This document shows, piece by piece, positions 54,071 through 63,699 of a stretch of DNA of 64,000 nt. Location: contig JAHHHQ010000054.1 in assembly GCA_019359285.1 (NCBI GenBank), positions 1-64,000 of the forward strand. Reading direction: 5' to 3'. The notes under the pieces are model-generated. The model saw only the letters and a list, made by a program, of their open reading frames with translations. It was not told the DNA's origin and searched no databases. How positions within the stretch are numbered: the first letter of the stretch is position 1; each line of letters opens with the position of its first letter. The position numbers were made by a program, and so were the translations under genes. Source of the stretch: Nodosilinea sp. WJT8-NPBG4 (GTDB taxonomy: Bacteria > Cyanobacteriota > Cyanobacteriia > Phormidesmidales > Phormidesmidaceae).

Positions 54071-55207
54071 ATGGCCCGCTTTCAACCGATGGACTGGGGA
54101 ATGGGGGTGCTAATGGTCGCCACCACCTTCAGTGGTTTAGCTGGTAGAGCCTTGGCAGAAACCCTGCCCTTAAACAATCCGGCAGAGCCTGAAGAGGCTA
54201 CTCCGTTAACTATTCAAAGGCCGCAACCTGGATTAGGCACAGCTGAGGAAAGTTTTCCTGAGGCCTATGTGCTGGGACCGGGCGATCGCATTCGCATCGA
54301 TATTTTTAACATCCCAGAGTTTAGTGGCCCCGAAAACGGCATTCACGAGGTGCTGGTCGATGGCACCCTGTCTCTCCCTATGGCTGGGGTAGTAGCTGTG
54401 CAAGGGCTAACCCTAGCCGAAACCCAAGCGGCCCTAGTCGCCAGCTATGCCCCGTTGCTGACCCGTCCGCCCCAGCTCACCGTTACGCTGCTGTCGGCCC
54501 GCCCGGTGCGGGTAGTGGTAGCTGGCGAAGTCAACCGCCCCGGCACCTACACCATTGAGCTAGAGGCCGAGGCCAGCGGGGGCAGCGCTGGAGCCGGTCG
54601 CCAGTGGCCCACCCTTACCCAGGTGATTCAAGAAGCGGGGGGCATTACCCAGCAGGCCAACATCAAAGATATTCAGGTGCGGCGGCCCCAACTCCAGGGT
54701 GAAGCCATTCTCACCACCAGTCTGTGGGAGCTAATTCGCACCGGCGATATTAGCCAAGACGTGCGCCTGCGCGACGGCGACACCATTGTGATTCCCAAAG
54801 CCGTAGCGATTTTGCCTGAGGAGTCAGTGGCGGTTTCTAGCGCCAATTTTTCTCCTGAGGAAATACCGGTGCAGGTAGTGGGTGAAGTGGCGCGCCCCGG
54901 CGGGGTGACGCTGCCCGCCAACGCTACCCTAAATCAGGCCATTCTGGCCGCAGGTGGGTTTCAGCGTAGTCGGGCCCGGAACTCTACGGTAGAGTTAGTC
55001 CGGCTCAACCCCGACGGTAGTGTTGACCAACGCACCGTGAATGTCGATCTATCCGCGGCTGCTAACGACACCACTAACCCAATCTTGCGCCCCAACGACG
55101 TAGTGATTGTGGACCGCAACATCGCCGCCGCCGCCGGCGACACCCTAGGACTCTTTCTGAGTCCTTTTACGTCTCTGACTACTGTCTTGAGGCTGCTGGG
55201 GTTTTAA
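54071..55207 (+). CDS. Polysaccharide export protein, OPX/Wza family
   Basis: 378 residues from ATG 54071, which sits 6 bases after AAGGAGG; ATG 54068 is the other option. A signal peptide ends near GRALA (about residue 29) with no lipobox Cys, so it is not a lipoprotein. The poly-export motif is YVLGPGDRIRIDIF near 67, followed by SLBB domains (RVVVAGEVNRPGTYTI, VQVVGEVARPGGVTLPANAT). The C-terminus lacks an obvious amphipathic helix of the Wza outer-membrane pore. It forms the periplasmic channel for exopolysaccharide and is likely to need an outer-membrane partner. Confidence 0.92.
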   Translation: MARFQPMDWGMGVLMVATTFSGLAGRALAETLPLNNPAEPEEATPLTIQRPQPGLGTAEESFPEAYVLGPGDRIRIDIFNIPEFSGPENGIHEVLVDGTLSLPMAGVVAVQGLTLAETQAALVASYAPLLTRPPQLTVTLLSARPVRVVVAGEVNRPGTYTIELEAEASGGSAGAGRQWPTLTQVIQEAGGITQQANIKDIQVRRPQLQGEAILTTSLWELIRTGDISQDVRLRDGDTIVIPKAVAILPEESVAVSSANFSPEEIPVQVVGEVARPGGVTLPANATLNQAILAAGGFQRSRARNSTVELVRLNPDGSVDQRTVNVDLSAAANDTTNPILRPNDVVIVDRNIAAAAGDTLGLFLSPFTSLTTVLRLLGF

Positions 55208-55339
55208 CCCCGCGCCTCAAATACAATCTCACCCCCAAAAAACTTGTGATCCAGGTTCAAATAGGTCTGAATCCAGGTCAGTTTTTGAGTTTTGAGCTAT
55301 AAGTTAACGAACTCTTGGGAGTATTCCCAAATAGCCCCT

Positions 55340-57625
55340 ATGCCTTTTCCCCCCTCCTCCACCTATGAGACCAACGGTCATGGCCATGCCAAACCTGGTT
55401 TTATGACTGTTATGGCGCCGCCATCCCTAGTGGATCAGAAAGATGAGGTAGACTTCAGTCGGCTCGTAGGGGTATTTAGGCGTCGAGCGGGCATATTCCT
55501 TGGTGTGGCGGCTCTCTCCTTGGCGGGGTTCACCCTTTGGCACCTCAGCCGTCCGCCGGCCTACAGCGGTAGCGCTAGCCTGCTGGTGGAGCCCGTTACC
55601 GCCGTTAATACTCCAAGCTTGGATACAGTTACCGGAGTCCCAAGCCCATCAGTCTCTACTAGCCTCGATTACACGAGCCAAATTCGAGTGCTGCGCGGCC
55701 CGGCGGTGATCAATCCCATCTTGGCCAAGATTCAGCAGCGCTACCCCGACATTACCTACAACTCCCTACTCAACAGCCTGAACATTCTCCAGGAAGGCGA
55801 TTCCAAGGTGCTGCGCATTAGCTACAGTAACGCTGACCCAGCGGTAGTGGCGTTTGTGCTCAACCAGGTAGTTGAAGGTTTTGTCAACTACAGCGTGCAA
55901 GACCGTCAGGGAGATCTGCGCCGAGGTCTAACATTTCTAGATGAACAGCTGCAAGAAAAATGGCAAGAAGTTGCGGCTATTGAAGGGGAACTCAGCGAGT
56001 TTCAAAAGCGCTATGACCTGGTCGATGTCAACGCCACTAGCGAAAGCGTTACTCAACGGCTCAACCAAATGCTAGCTGACCAAGAGCAGCTGCGGGTGCA
56101 GCTTACCTCCCTAGACCCTCTCTACGAAAATCTGCGGGAGCAGGTAGGCTTCGACCCCAATACCGCCATTCGGGTAGCAAACCTCAACGAGTCACCAACC
56201 TATCAGGCGCTGTTGGGAGATTTGCGTGAGATCGAGCAGACCATTGCTACCGAGTCAGCCCGGTTTCAGGCCGACACCCCCATGATTGAAGCGCTGACAG
56301 ACGAGCGGCAGAAGCTTTTACCGCTGCTAGAGGCGGAAGCCCAGCGCCTAGTGGGGTCGGCAGTAGAAGCCGAAACCCTAGGCTACCAAGGATCGGTAAG
56401 CCAAGAGCTGATGCAGCAGCTGGTCGATACTGCCAACCAGATGCAGGTATTGCAAACCCAGGATCAAGCGATTGGCCAGGCTGTGCAGCAGCTGCGGGCA
56501 GAGATTCAGCGGCTGGCAGATCTCTCTCGGTCGTACCAGCAAATCAGTCGCGAGCTGACCGTTGCGGAGACTAGCCTCGATCAGCTTTTGGCGAGTCGGC
56601 AAGATCTGCGGTTTCAAATGGCGCGGCAGGCGTCACCGTGGGAGCTGATTTCGCCCTTGAACGAGACGAGCATTGCTGAAACCAGCAATCTACCCCGCAA
56701 ACTGCTGCTCGGCACGGTGCTGAGCCTGCTGCTGGGAGGACTTGCGGCATTGCTGCGCGATCGCCTTGACCAAGCCTTTCACAGCGCCGACGAACTGGTC
56801 AAAGCAACTCAGCTGCCCAACCTAGCTGGGGTACCCAACGCCCCAGCGCTGCAAAAGCAGCCCCTGCTGATGGTGCCCAACCTATCTGCCACCATGGCCG
56901 ATGTGCTCACCCAAAACCAAAGTCCCGACAAGTTATACAGCTCCTTCAGCTTTGCCGAGGCCTTTTACTCGCTAGAGGCCAACCTGCGCATGCTCAGCTC
57001 TGATACCCCCGTACAGGTGGTAGCGCTGACCTCCTCAAAGCCTGGCGAGGGTAAGTCAACCATGTGTGCCCACCTGGCCATTGCCGCCGCCAACATGGGC
57101 CGCCGAGTGCTATTGATTGATGGCGATCTGCGCAAGCCCAGTCAGCACCTGATTTTTGGCTACCCAAACCGCCAAGGGCTGAGCGATCTGATTACTCAAC
57201 CGCTTGATGACCCTATGGACCTCGTTCAGGTGATACCAGGCAATCCCAACTTGCACTTGCTAACGGCGGGGGCGCGACCCCCCGCCCCTGGCCGCCTGCT
57301 ATCGTCGCGCAAAATGCAGCAAATTACTGAGCAGTATCGCCGCCACTTTGACCTGATGATTTTTGATACCCCACCCCTAGCGGGTGGCATGGTCGACGCG
57401 AAGCTAGCCGCAGCCCATGCTGATGGGCTACTGCTAGTGGTGCGCCTCAACCGGTCTGAGCAAACAGAGATTCAGCGGGTGCTGGCTGACCTGGGCAACA
57501 CAGTCCAGGCTCCGCTGCTGGGTCTGGTTGTCAACGGCGTACCCCACAGCCGTCAGAGTGGCTACGACTATTACTACGGCTACTACGGTCGCCCTAGAGT
57601 GGCCGCAGGGATCAATGACGGTTAG
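55340..57625 (+). CDS. Wzc-like chain-length regulator / BY-type tyrosine kinase
   Basis: 761 residues from ATG 55340; a TTG at 55292 is possible but weak. Wzz domain with membrane helices near 58 and 445 and a long periplasmic coiled-coil region (about 180-420). The cytosolic BY-kinase has Walker A SSKPGEGKST near 567, A' LLIDGDLRKPS near 594 and B FDTPPL near 674. The C-terminal tail GYDYYYGYYGRP has six Tyr in twelve residues, the usual autophosphorylation cluster. With OPX it spans the periplasm and controls export and chain length. Confidence 0.93.
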   Translation: MPFPPSSTYETNGHGHAKPGFMTVMAPPSLVDQKDEVDFSRLVGVFRRRAGIFLGVAALSLAGFTLWHLSRPPAYSGSASLLVEPVTAVNTPSLDTVTGVPSPSVSTSLDYTSQIRVLRGPAVINPILAKIQQRYPDITYNSLLNSLNILQEGDSKVLRISYSNADPAVVAFVLNQVVEGFVNYSVQDRQGDLRRGLTFLDEQLQEKWQEVAAIEGELSEFQKRYDLVDVNATSESVTQRLNQMLADQEQLRVQLTSLDPLYENLREQVGFDPNTAIRVANLNESPTYQALLGDLREIEQTIATESARFQADTPMIEALTDERQKLLPLLEAEAQRLVGSAVEAETLGYQGSVSQELMQQLVDTANQMQVLQTQDQAIGQAVQQLRAEIQRLADLSRSYQQISRELTVAETSLDQLLASRQDLRFQMARQASPWELISPLNETSIAETSNLPRKLLLGTVLSLLLGGLAALLRDRLDQAFHSADELVKATQLPNLAGVPNAPALQKQPLLMVPNLSATMADVLTQNQSPDKLYSSFSFAEAFYSLEANLRMLSSDTPVQVVALTSSKPGEGKSTMCAHLAIAAANMGRRVLLIDGDLRKPSQHLIFGYPNRQGLSDLITQPLDDPMDLVQVIPGNPNLHLLTAGARPPAPGRLLSSRKMQQITEQYRRHFDLMIFDTPPLAGGMVDAKLAAAHADGLLLVVRLNRSEQTEIQRVLADLGNTVQAPLLGLVVNGVPHSRQSGYDYYYGYYGRPRVAAGINDG

Positions 57626-57689
57626 TCGGTGGTTGCCCTGTTAGTAGGCAGGTGTAGCGATAACAAAGGGATGTGAGGAGCAATAGGGA

Positions 57690-59753
57690 ATGAAGCGCAA
57701 ATCAAGACCACTGATTACTGGCGGACTATTGGGACTAGCTGGGCTGGGGCTACTGCCATCACAGGCTGAAGCCACCCCTGACAATTTAGCTGTAGCCCCT
57801 GATCCCAGTCTGGGCACAGCTCTGGCTGTAGATCCGCACCCGGTGGTGGAGCCCGAACCGTCGGCCCAAACCACCGAGCCCCAGATCGACGAGCAGGGAA
57901 CGCCCCAACCCGCCTGGACTCCAGATGGGTATCACCCCATTGTGGCCGCGGCGGCGACTGCTGCTAAGCAACCAGCGCTAGCAGCGGCGGTCGTCATCCC
58001 TCAGCCAGAGCTATCGGCTTCAGCCACTGCCACCGTAGAAAGCAGGGTTGCCGAGATCTCAGAGCCTACCCTCATAACCGCCCCAGAGGTGTTGCCAGAG
58101 GCTGCCGCGATCGCCCCTGCTGCCGCACCGAACCCGGCCTCGGCGATCCCAGCACCCTCTGCCAATACCTTGGCAGATCTGCCAGTAGACCCTGAGCCTG
58201 CGCCAGAGGTGACTCAAGCTGAAATGCCAGAGGCCGTAGACAGTGACCAGGCTGCGATCGCCCGCCCTCCCATCGGCACGTCTGCTACTTCGGTAGTTGC
58301 TGAGAACGTTGCTGACAGCACCGAGGCAGCGCCAACCGTTACTCCAGCTGAAACCTTGGCTGAAATTAGCGCCAAGCCCATAGCCAGCAAGCAAGCCCAG
58401 GCCCTTCAGCTACCTAGGGTAGAAGCCCGCTCCGCGATCCCCACAGCGGTAGAGCGTTTGGCCGCCACCTCAACGCCGATCGCCCCCCATTCTGCCCCAG
58501 GGAACACCCTTGACCGCCCTGCCTCTGAGGCAGCGACATCCGCCTCTAGTACTGCGTCGCGCCGGGCCCCTGATGTGGCAGACCTGCGATCGCGGTCAAC
58601 GGCGGTTCAAACGTTGCTGCGCGGCCTGCGCACCGCCTATGGCTTAGAAATCGAGGGTACCCCTGCCCGCCAAGTCTCCCAGACTGAAACCGCGAGCCGG
58701 GGGCCACAGCTGCCGCCGCTGCGCTCGCAAGCTAACCGTATCGCTCCGGCTGAAAACACCACCGCTAATCAAATTCCCGTAGCTGCCCCGCTGCCTTCCC
58801 CATCGATAGCTCGCCAAACCGCTGGGCGAGAGCCGCAGTTACCGTCATTTGCCGGCCAGAGCCCCAATGTCGCTCTAGCCTTGCCGTCCCCCCAGCCCAC
58901 CCTATCGACTAGTCGGGCTGCCCTAACCGCGCCGCCGGTAGAGCTGTCCGCAGCCCCGCTCTCTGCCGATACGGTTCCCGTCACCACCGCTCAAGCCACG
59001 CCGTCGTCCCCCGATCCAACCCCGCTGCGGGACAATCTGCGCGTCGCACCGCTCACAACTGCCGCTGAGGCTACGCGCTCCTTTCCCCCCTCGCCCAACG
59101 CCGGCATTCCGTCAGCCTTTGGGGCCAACTGGGGTGATGTGTTTTTCAGCGCCTCGCTGGCTGGGGCCGATCGCATCCGTCCTGAGGCCGATGGTAGTCT
59201 CTCCATGGGCTTTGGGTTAGGCGACTCGCGTCGGGCCGTAGGGGTTGAGCTAGCCTACAACCTACAGAGCGTGCGACAGTTTGGTGAAAACGGCGGCTTC
59301 GACGCCAAGGTCCATCGTCAGGTCTACAGCAGCAATGAAACCCAGGTGGCCGCGGCCGTGGGGCTAAACAATTTCGCGTCCTATGGCAACAATGCCGGTG
59401 GGGGTGAGTCCAGCCCCTACGGTGTGGTCACGGCGGCTCACCTGCTCCAGCCCGATCATCCCCACAACCGGTTGCCGATCACGGCCTCACTGGGGCTAGG
59501 TGGTGGTGCTTTCAGCGGTGAGCGTAGCGATGTAGGCGTCTTTGCCGGCGTTGGGCTCCAGGTACATCCACAGTTTTCTATCAATACTGCCTGGAGTGGT
59601 GTGGGTGTAAATGTGGGAGCTTCCATTGTGCCCGTGACCACGCTGCCCCTTACCCTCAATCTGCTTTATGGCGATGTCGGCAACAATACGCGGGCGGGTT
59701 CCGTCGCAGTGTTAAGCATCGGCTACGGATTTAACCTCGGCCCCCGGTTCTAA
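57690..59753 (+). CDS. Pro/Ala-rich secreted protein with C-terminal outer-membrane beta-barrel-like domain
   Basis: 687 residues. A signal peptide (LGLAGLGLLPSQAEA) precedes roughly 430 residues rich in Ala, Pro, Thr and Ser that look disordered. Residues about 476-687 alternate short amphipathic strands with Gly turns (VFFSASLAGADRIRPEADG, AVGVELAYNLQSVRQF, PITASLGLGGGAFSG) and the last residue is Phe, as in BAM-inserted barrels. I recognise no named family. It sits 64 bases after the Wzc-like gene, in the same direction, so it may anchor or form the outer-membrane exit for the polysaccharide. Confidence 0.8.
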   Translation: MKRKSRPLITGGLLGLAGLGLLPSQAEATPDNLAVAPDPSLGTALAVDPHPVVEPEPSAQTTEPQIDEQGTPQPAWTPDGYHPIVAAAATAAKQPALAAAVVIPQPELSASATATVESRVAEISEPTLITAPEVLPEAAAIAPAAAPNPASAIPAPSANTLADLPVDPEPAPEVTQAEMPEAVDSDQAAIARPPIGTSATSVVAENVADSTEAAPTVTPAETLAEISAKPIASKQAQALQLPRVEARSAIPTAVERLAATSTPIAPHSAPGNTLDRPASEAATSASSTASRRAPDVADLRSRSTAVQTLLRGLRTAYGLEIEGTPARQVSQTETASRGPQLPPLRSQANRIAPAENTTANQIPVAAPLPSPSIARQTAGREPQLPSFAGQSPNVALALPSPQPTLSTSRAALTAPPVELSAAPLSADTVPVTTAQATPSSPDPTPLRDNLRVAPLTTAAEATRSFPPSPNAGIPSAFGANWGDVFFSASLAGADRIRPEADGSLSMGFGLGDSRRAVGVELAYNLQSVRQFGENGGFDAKVHRQVYSSNETQVAAAVGLNNFASYGNNAGGGESSPYGVVTAAHLLQPDHPHNRLPITASLGLGGGAFSGERSDVGVFAGVGLQVHPQFSINTAWSGVGVNVGASIVPVTTLPLTLNLLYGDVGNNTRAGSVAVLSIGYGFNLGPRF

Positions 59754-59820
59754 GCTCCTTTCACCCTGCTACCGCTCCTTAACAACTTCAACTGCCCTTA
59801 ATCCTATTCAGGAGAATCCC

Positions 59821-60831
59821 GTGGACAAACTGGCGAGCCCGCTGCGGCAAAAATGGCTCATGCTAATTCTGGTAGGCGGGAGCTTGGCGATCGCCCTGCC
59901 CGGACACAGTGGTTCGGTTCCGACTGGGCTGACTAGCGGCGTCAGCGTCGGCGGCTCAAATTTGTTGCCCATCGGGGCCTCGGCCCTATGCATTTATCAA
60001 GAGCTGAATCAAGAACTGGATCAAGAGCTGGAGCCACTCGTATGCCAGGAAGAGCGGCTGGAGTCAGCCTCTGCCAACGCCACCTTAGACCCTGTTACTG
60101 GCGATATCACCCTGACCGTCGCCGCCCAGCAGGCGCTCAACACCTCAGCCAGTCAGATTGCGCAGGGGCTCCAGGGCACTAACCCAGTCCTGGCCATTCT
60201 CCTGACCACACCCAGAGAAATTAGCTTAACCAGCCCTAGCCCTGTAGGAGCTAGCGGCCCCAGCGCGGGCGAAGATGCTGTCAAGACAGTGGATGACATG
60301 GCGGCTGCGGCGGTCGCGGCGATCGCCAACGGCGAAAGCGTCTCGCTGACTAGCAGTCAGGGAACCCTCGGGATTGCCGCCCCAACCGTTGCCCAAGCCA
60401 GCGGCAGCAGTTCTATCCTGGTCACCTCGGCGGTGCTTACGCTCCAGGGCGGCACCCCTATGGTGGCACCCCTGCGGGGCACCTTGGCGCAAATTGCCAA
60501 TACTACCGGCTTCTTAGCCGCCGCCTTTGCGACTGGCCTTACCCCCAGTCAGATAGCTCCCTTCACTGAAATGGCTCTGGCCGGAGCCGATTACCGCGAG
60601 CTAGTGGCCCTGTTCAACGCGGTTAGTGGGCTCATTCCCCCCCAGCCCCAGCCTCGCTCTACGGTCATCGCCGTTGACCCCACCCTACTAGAGGAAGCTA
60701 TTCAGGCCTACAACCGCATTGTTGATAGCAGCGCTCCAGAAACCTTGGCGACCTTGAGCCAAAACTCAGATTTTGTCGCCTTGGGGCGATCGCTTCAACA
60801 GCTGCGGGCAGCTATTGAAGTGGTTAGTTAG
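59821..60831 (+). CDS. Secreted protein of unknown function in the exopolysaccharide locus
   Basis: 336 residues from GTG 59821 with GGAG ten bases upstream. An N-terminal hydrophobic segment (WLMLILVGGSLAIALPGHSG) should direct export. Just after it, ELNQELDQELE is a three-fold short repeat. The remainder is Ala/Ser/Thr-rich with amphipathic stretches (GEDAVKTVDDMAAAAVAAIA) and a C-terminal helical segment (ALGRSLQQLRAAIEVV). I recognise no domain. Co-directional, 67 bases after the barrel protein, so it is probably co-transcribed with it. Confidence 0.75.
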   Translation: MDKLASPLRQKWLMLILVGGSLAIALPGHSGSVPTGLTSGVSVGGSNLLPIGASALCIYQELNQELDQELEPLVCQEERLESASANATLDPVTGDITLTVAAQQALNTSASQIAQGLQGTNPVLAILLTTPREISLTSPSPVGASGPSAGEDAVKTVDDMAAAAVAAIANGESVSLTSSQGTLGIAAPTVAQASGSSSILVTSAVLTLQGGTPMVAPLRGTLAQIANTTGFLAAAFATGLTPSQIAPFTEMALAGADYRELVALFNAVSGLIPPQPQPRSTVIAVDPTLLEEAIQAYNRIVDSSAPETLATLSQNSDFVALGRSLQQLRAAIEVVS

Positions 60832-61710
60832 TGTCTCAGTCCCATCAATTGTAAATAAACTATCTATCCCCGCACCTAAACTTGTGAGGAGAAAATCTTA
60901 GTCGAGGAAGCACATTTAATCGGGCTAAACTTCGTCAAATAAACTTGCACTAACCCACTAATTCGATTGCAGTGGGCAGGAATTTTTCGAGCAAAAAAAT
61001 GCTCACTAACCCTGACTTACTTTGACTAACTACAATCTTTCCATAGTCAAAACAGCAGTTTTTACTAGCCGCATTTTATTGGCAGCAGCAGGGCTTAACG
61101 ACTGCGGGTGCCACAAAATCCCGACGTCTATAGTCTGTCTGATGAGCGTGGCCTTCTGCTGTTGGGATTGTCCACCAAGGGTCTAACTTGCGGTAGAAAC
61201 GTTGTAACTCATACCTAAGATAGATTCAGAAAACTTTGCTCCTAGACTTATATAGGGTCGACAAAGATTCAGGCTTTACCCTTACACCAGCACCTCCTAA
61301 GCACTTAGGTGTTTTAGAAGAAGTTATAACGATATAGCTAAGCAGATTGGTGCTAAGTTCATAAGCTTAGTGCCGATTTGCTCTAGGTCTTTTCGAGAAT
61401 CTATGATCAACATTTGAAGTTAAAGAGTCCAAATACGCGGTCATAAGGTAAATTGTAAAAAATAATATTTCCAGAATCTCTCTCATCAAGCTCTAGGTAA
61501 TACTCTGAGCACAAAGAATAGATTTCAAAGTTTGTGACAGCTTTAAAAATGTTGCCCCCAATACACAATTTGATCTCTAGTTAAGGGCAATATCACATTT
61601 AATCGCCAGGAATTTCTTAACCGTTAGACTCTGCATCCATCTAAAAGCCAAAGCTCAGAATTAGAGTATTCAGCTGTCACCCGTGTTGCATCGCACAATG
61701 AGTAGATCCT
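60832..61710. other. 879-base A+T-rich intergenic region with a structured RNA candidate
   Basis: No ORF of note. The A+T content is clearly higher than in the coding regions on both sides. It contains a G-U-rich 17-base hairpin at 61341-61382 (listed separately) and a small GAGCA/TGCTC hairpin near 60990. It probably holds the promoter and a long leader of the glycosyltransferase operon. Confidence 0.5.
61341..61382 (+). ncRNA. Candidate RNA stem-loop upstream of the glycosyltransferase operon
   Basis: 61341-61357 pairs with 61366-61382 over 17 consecutive positions, 13 Watson-Crick and 4 G-U, around an 8-base loop. On the plus strand all four non-Watson-Crick pairs are G-U; on the minus strand they would be A-C mismatches. 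This strand asymmetry suggests selection on a plus-strand RNA. A CTTTT run lies 6 bases downstream, so it may end a small RNA or attenuate the leader. Confidence 0.4.
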
Positions 61711-63012
61711 ATGAGAGCAAACCACAACCGGCCTAACCTTCCTTTGCAGGTCTCAATTCTGACTCAGTTTTTCCCACCAGACTATGCCGCGACCGGGCAG
61801 CTTGTGGAAGAACTAGCCCAGAGCTTTAGTCGCCAGGGGGTAGGGGTGCAGGTGTTTGCAGGACAGCCGGGCTACGCCTACGATCGCAGGCTCGCCCCCA
61901 AGCAGGAGGAGGCCCAGGGAGTAACTATTCGCCGCACGCGCACCTCGCGGCTCTGGCCCAGGCGAATTCGGGGGCGCGCCGTGGGCGGGTTGCTCTACTG
62001 TTTGCGATCGCTCATTAAGCTGCTGCACCCAGCCCGTCGTGGCCAGCTGCTGCTAGTCACCACCGAACCTCCCTATCTACCGGTGCTGGCCTATCTGATG
62101 CATTGCCTGTTTGGCCAACCCTACCTGTGCGTGGTGTACGACCTTTACCCCGAAGTAGCCTTGGCTCTAGGAGTGGTCTCAAAGCGCCACTGGCTCGTGC
62201 GTCTGTGGCGCTGGCTTAACTGCCGCACCTGGCACCGGGCTGAGGCCATTGTGGTGCTGAGCCAAACTATGAAGCAGCGCATTGTCGATCACTGCCCTGA
62301 AGCCGCCGACAAAATATCGGTAATTCATAACTGGGCTGACCCTAGCCTGATTGTTCCCCTGCCAAAAGCCAACAACTGGTTTGCTTTAGAGCATCGGCTC
62401 GATCAAGTCTTTACAGTGCTCTATTCCGGCAATATGGGGCGCTGCCACGACATGGACACCATCCTGGCAGCAGCGATCGCTCTGCGCCACGAGCCCGTCA
62501 GGTTTGTGTTTATTGGAGCTGGGGCCAAGCGCCAGCTCTGTGTTGACCGCACTGCCCGCGCAGCGCTGACCAATTGCTTGTTTTTACCCTACCAAGCAAA
62601 AGAAACCCTGCCCTTTTCTCTCACCGCCTGCGACCTCAGCTTAGTTAGCTTGGTAGAAGGGGTAGAAGGGTTAGTGGCCCCCAGCAAACTGTACGGCAGC
62701 CTAGCGGCGGGCCGACCTGTGGCTGCTATTTGCGAACCCCATTCATACCTGCGATCGCTGCTAGACGAAGGGGGATTTGGCCGTGCCTTTAGCAATGGCG
62801 ATAGCACTGGGCTGGCTAATTTTATTCGTACACTGGTGGCTAACCCAGCCCTAGCTCAGCAGATGGGCAACCGAGGTCGCCGCTACATGCAGCAAAAATT
62901 TACCCCCGAGCAGGGTACCTACCGTTACTTTGAGGTTGTGAAAGCTTGCCTACAGACTCCAGCCGCGCCTCCGCTGGCTGAGGTACCTAAGGCTACTGTC
63001 TCTCGCCCCTGA
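61711..63012 (+). CDS. Family 4 glycosyltransferase, WbuB/WcaI-like
   Basis: 433 residues. N-terminal VSILTQFFPPDYAATGQLVEELA is typical of GT4 enzymes of the WbuB/WcaI type. The donor side contains VLYSGNMGRCHDMDTILAAA and the EGLVAPSKLYGSLAAGRPVAA stretch that includes the E-x7-E-like site. It likely adds a sugar (often fucosamine or fucose analogues in the family) to the lipid-linked repeat unit at the cytoplasmic face. The short upstream leader and co-direction link it to the export genes. Confidence 0.88.
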   Translation: MRANHNRPNLPLQVSILTQFFPPDYAATGQLVEELAQSFSRQGVGVQVFAGQPGYAYDRRLAPKQEEAQGVTIRRTRTSRLWPRRIRGRAVGGLLYCLRSLIKLLHPARRGQLLLVTTEPPYLPVLAYLMHCLFGQPYLCVVYDLYPEVALALGVVSKRHWLVRLWRWLNCRTWHRAEAIVVLSQTMKQRIVDHCPEAADKISVIHNWADPSLIVPLPKANNWFALEHRLDQVFTVLYSGNMGRCHDMDTILAAAIALRHEPVRFVFIGAGAKRQLCVDRTARAALTNCLFLPYQAKETLPFSLTACDLSLVSLVEGVEGLVAPSKLYGSLAAGRPVAAICEPHSYLRSLLDEGGFGRAFSNGDSTGLANFIRTLVANPALAQQMGNRGRRYMQQKFTPEQGTYRYFEVVKACLQTPAAPPLAEVPKATVSRP

Positions 63013-63240
63013 CTACACCAAACACGGCAAAAGAATCTTAAAAAAACCTGGCTTTAGCCCTTGCTTAATTCAATAAATCCTGTACCCTTCTGGCATGGAG
63101 TGGGCTTTGACGGTCACTGTGATCTCAGTCTCTCCCCCGCAACCTCGGCAGCCATTGCCGAGGCCGTAGCCCAGGACGGGTGTAGCCATCTTTATCCAAT
63201 GCCTGTTAGCTAGCCCTGTGCTCTTTGCCATTTTTCCCCT

Positions 63241-63666
63241 ATGACTCAGCCCCGCCGCAATCGCAGCCGATCTAAACGACGCGCCATTTACTGCCCCGAC
63301 CACGGCACCTACCTCGACAGCGTTAGCCAAAAGTATTCGCTCTACACAACTGAGCCCGAGCATCTCCAGCAGCGGGGGTTAAGTCGACTGCGATCGCTCA
63401 CTGTGATTGCCGGTTACGGCACAGTCCCCTTGACCGGTGAGTGGCTCGAAGCCTTTTGGTGCAATCACTGTCAAGAAACTCGCTGGTACCATGTCCACAG
63501 AACCGTCGCTAATCGGTACATGGTTGTAGCCGCACCAGAAACTCTTTGGATGCAGGCCAGCGGCGTCATTCTTCCCACCGGCAACCCCAGCGTAGGTGAG
63601 TTTACTCGTCGCCAGGCTCGCCAAACCCAATATCAGGGCATCAAAGACTTTCGCCGTATTGGCTAA
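63241..63666 (+). CDS. Conserved cyanobacterial protein with Cys pairs (zinc-ribbon-like)
   Basis: 141 residues. The N-terminus is basic (RRNRSRSKRRAIYCPDHGTY). CPDHG near residue 18 and CNHC near 78 make a probable zinc site. LTGEWLEAFWCNHCQETRWYHV is a block I recall from uncharacterised cyanobacterial proteins. The function is unknown; nucleic-acid binding is possible. It lies 33 bases before the ABC permease gene and may be co-transcribed. Confidence 0.8.
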   Translation: MTQPRRNRSRSKRRAIYCPDHGTYLDSVSQKYSLYTTEPEHLQQRGLSRLRSLTVIAGYGTVPLTGEWLEAFWCNHCQETRWYHVHRTVANRYMVVAAPETLWMQASGVILPTGNPSVGEFTRRQARQTQYQGIKDFRRIG

Positions 63667-63699
63667 GCTAGCGCTTGACCCCGACTCAGGTAACTCTCA

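Noticed and set aside
61711..63012. Assigning the exact sugar to the GT4 enzyme
   Set aside because: WbuB/WcaI-like sequence does not determine donor specificity.
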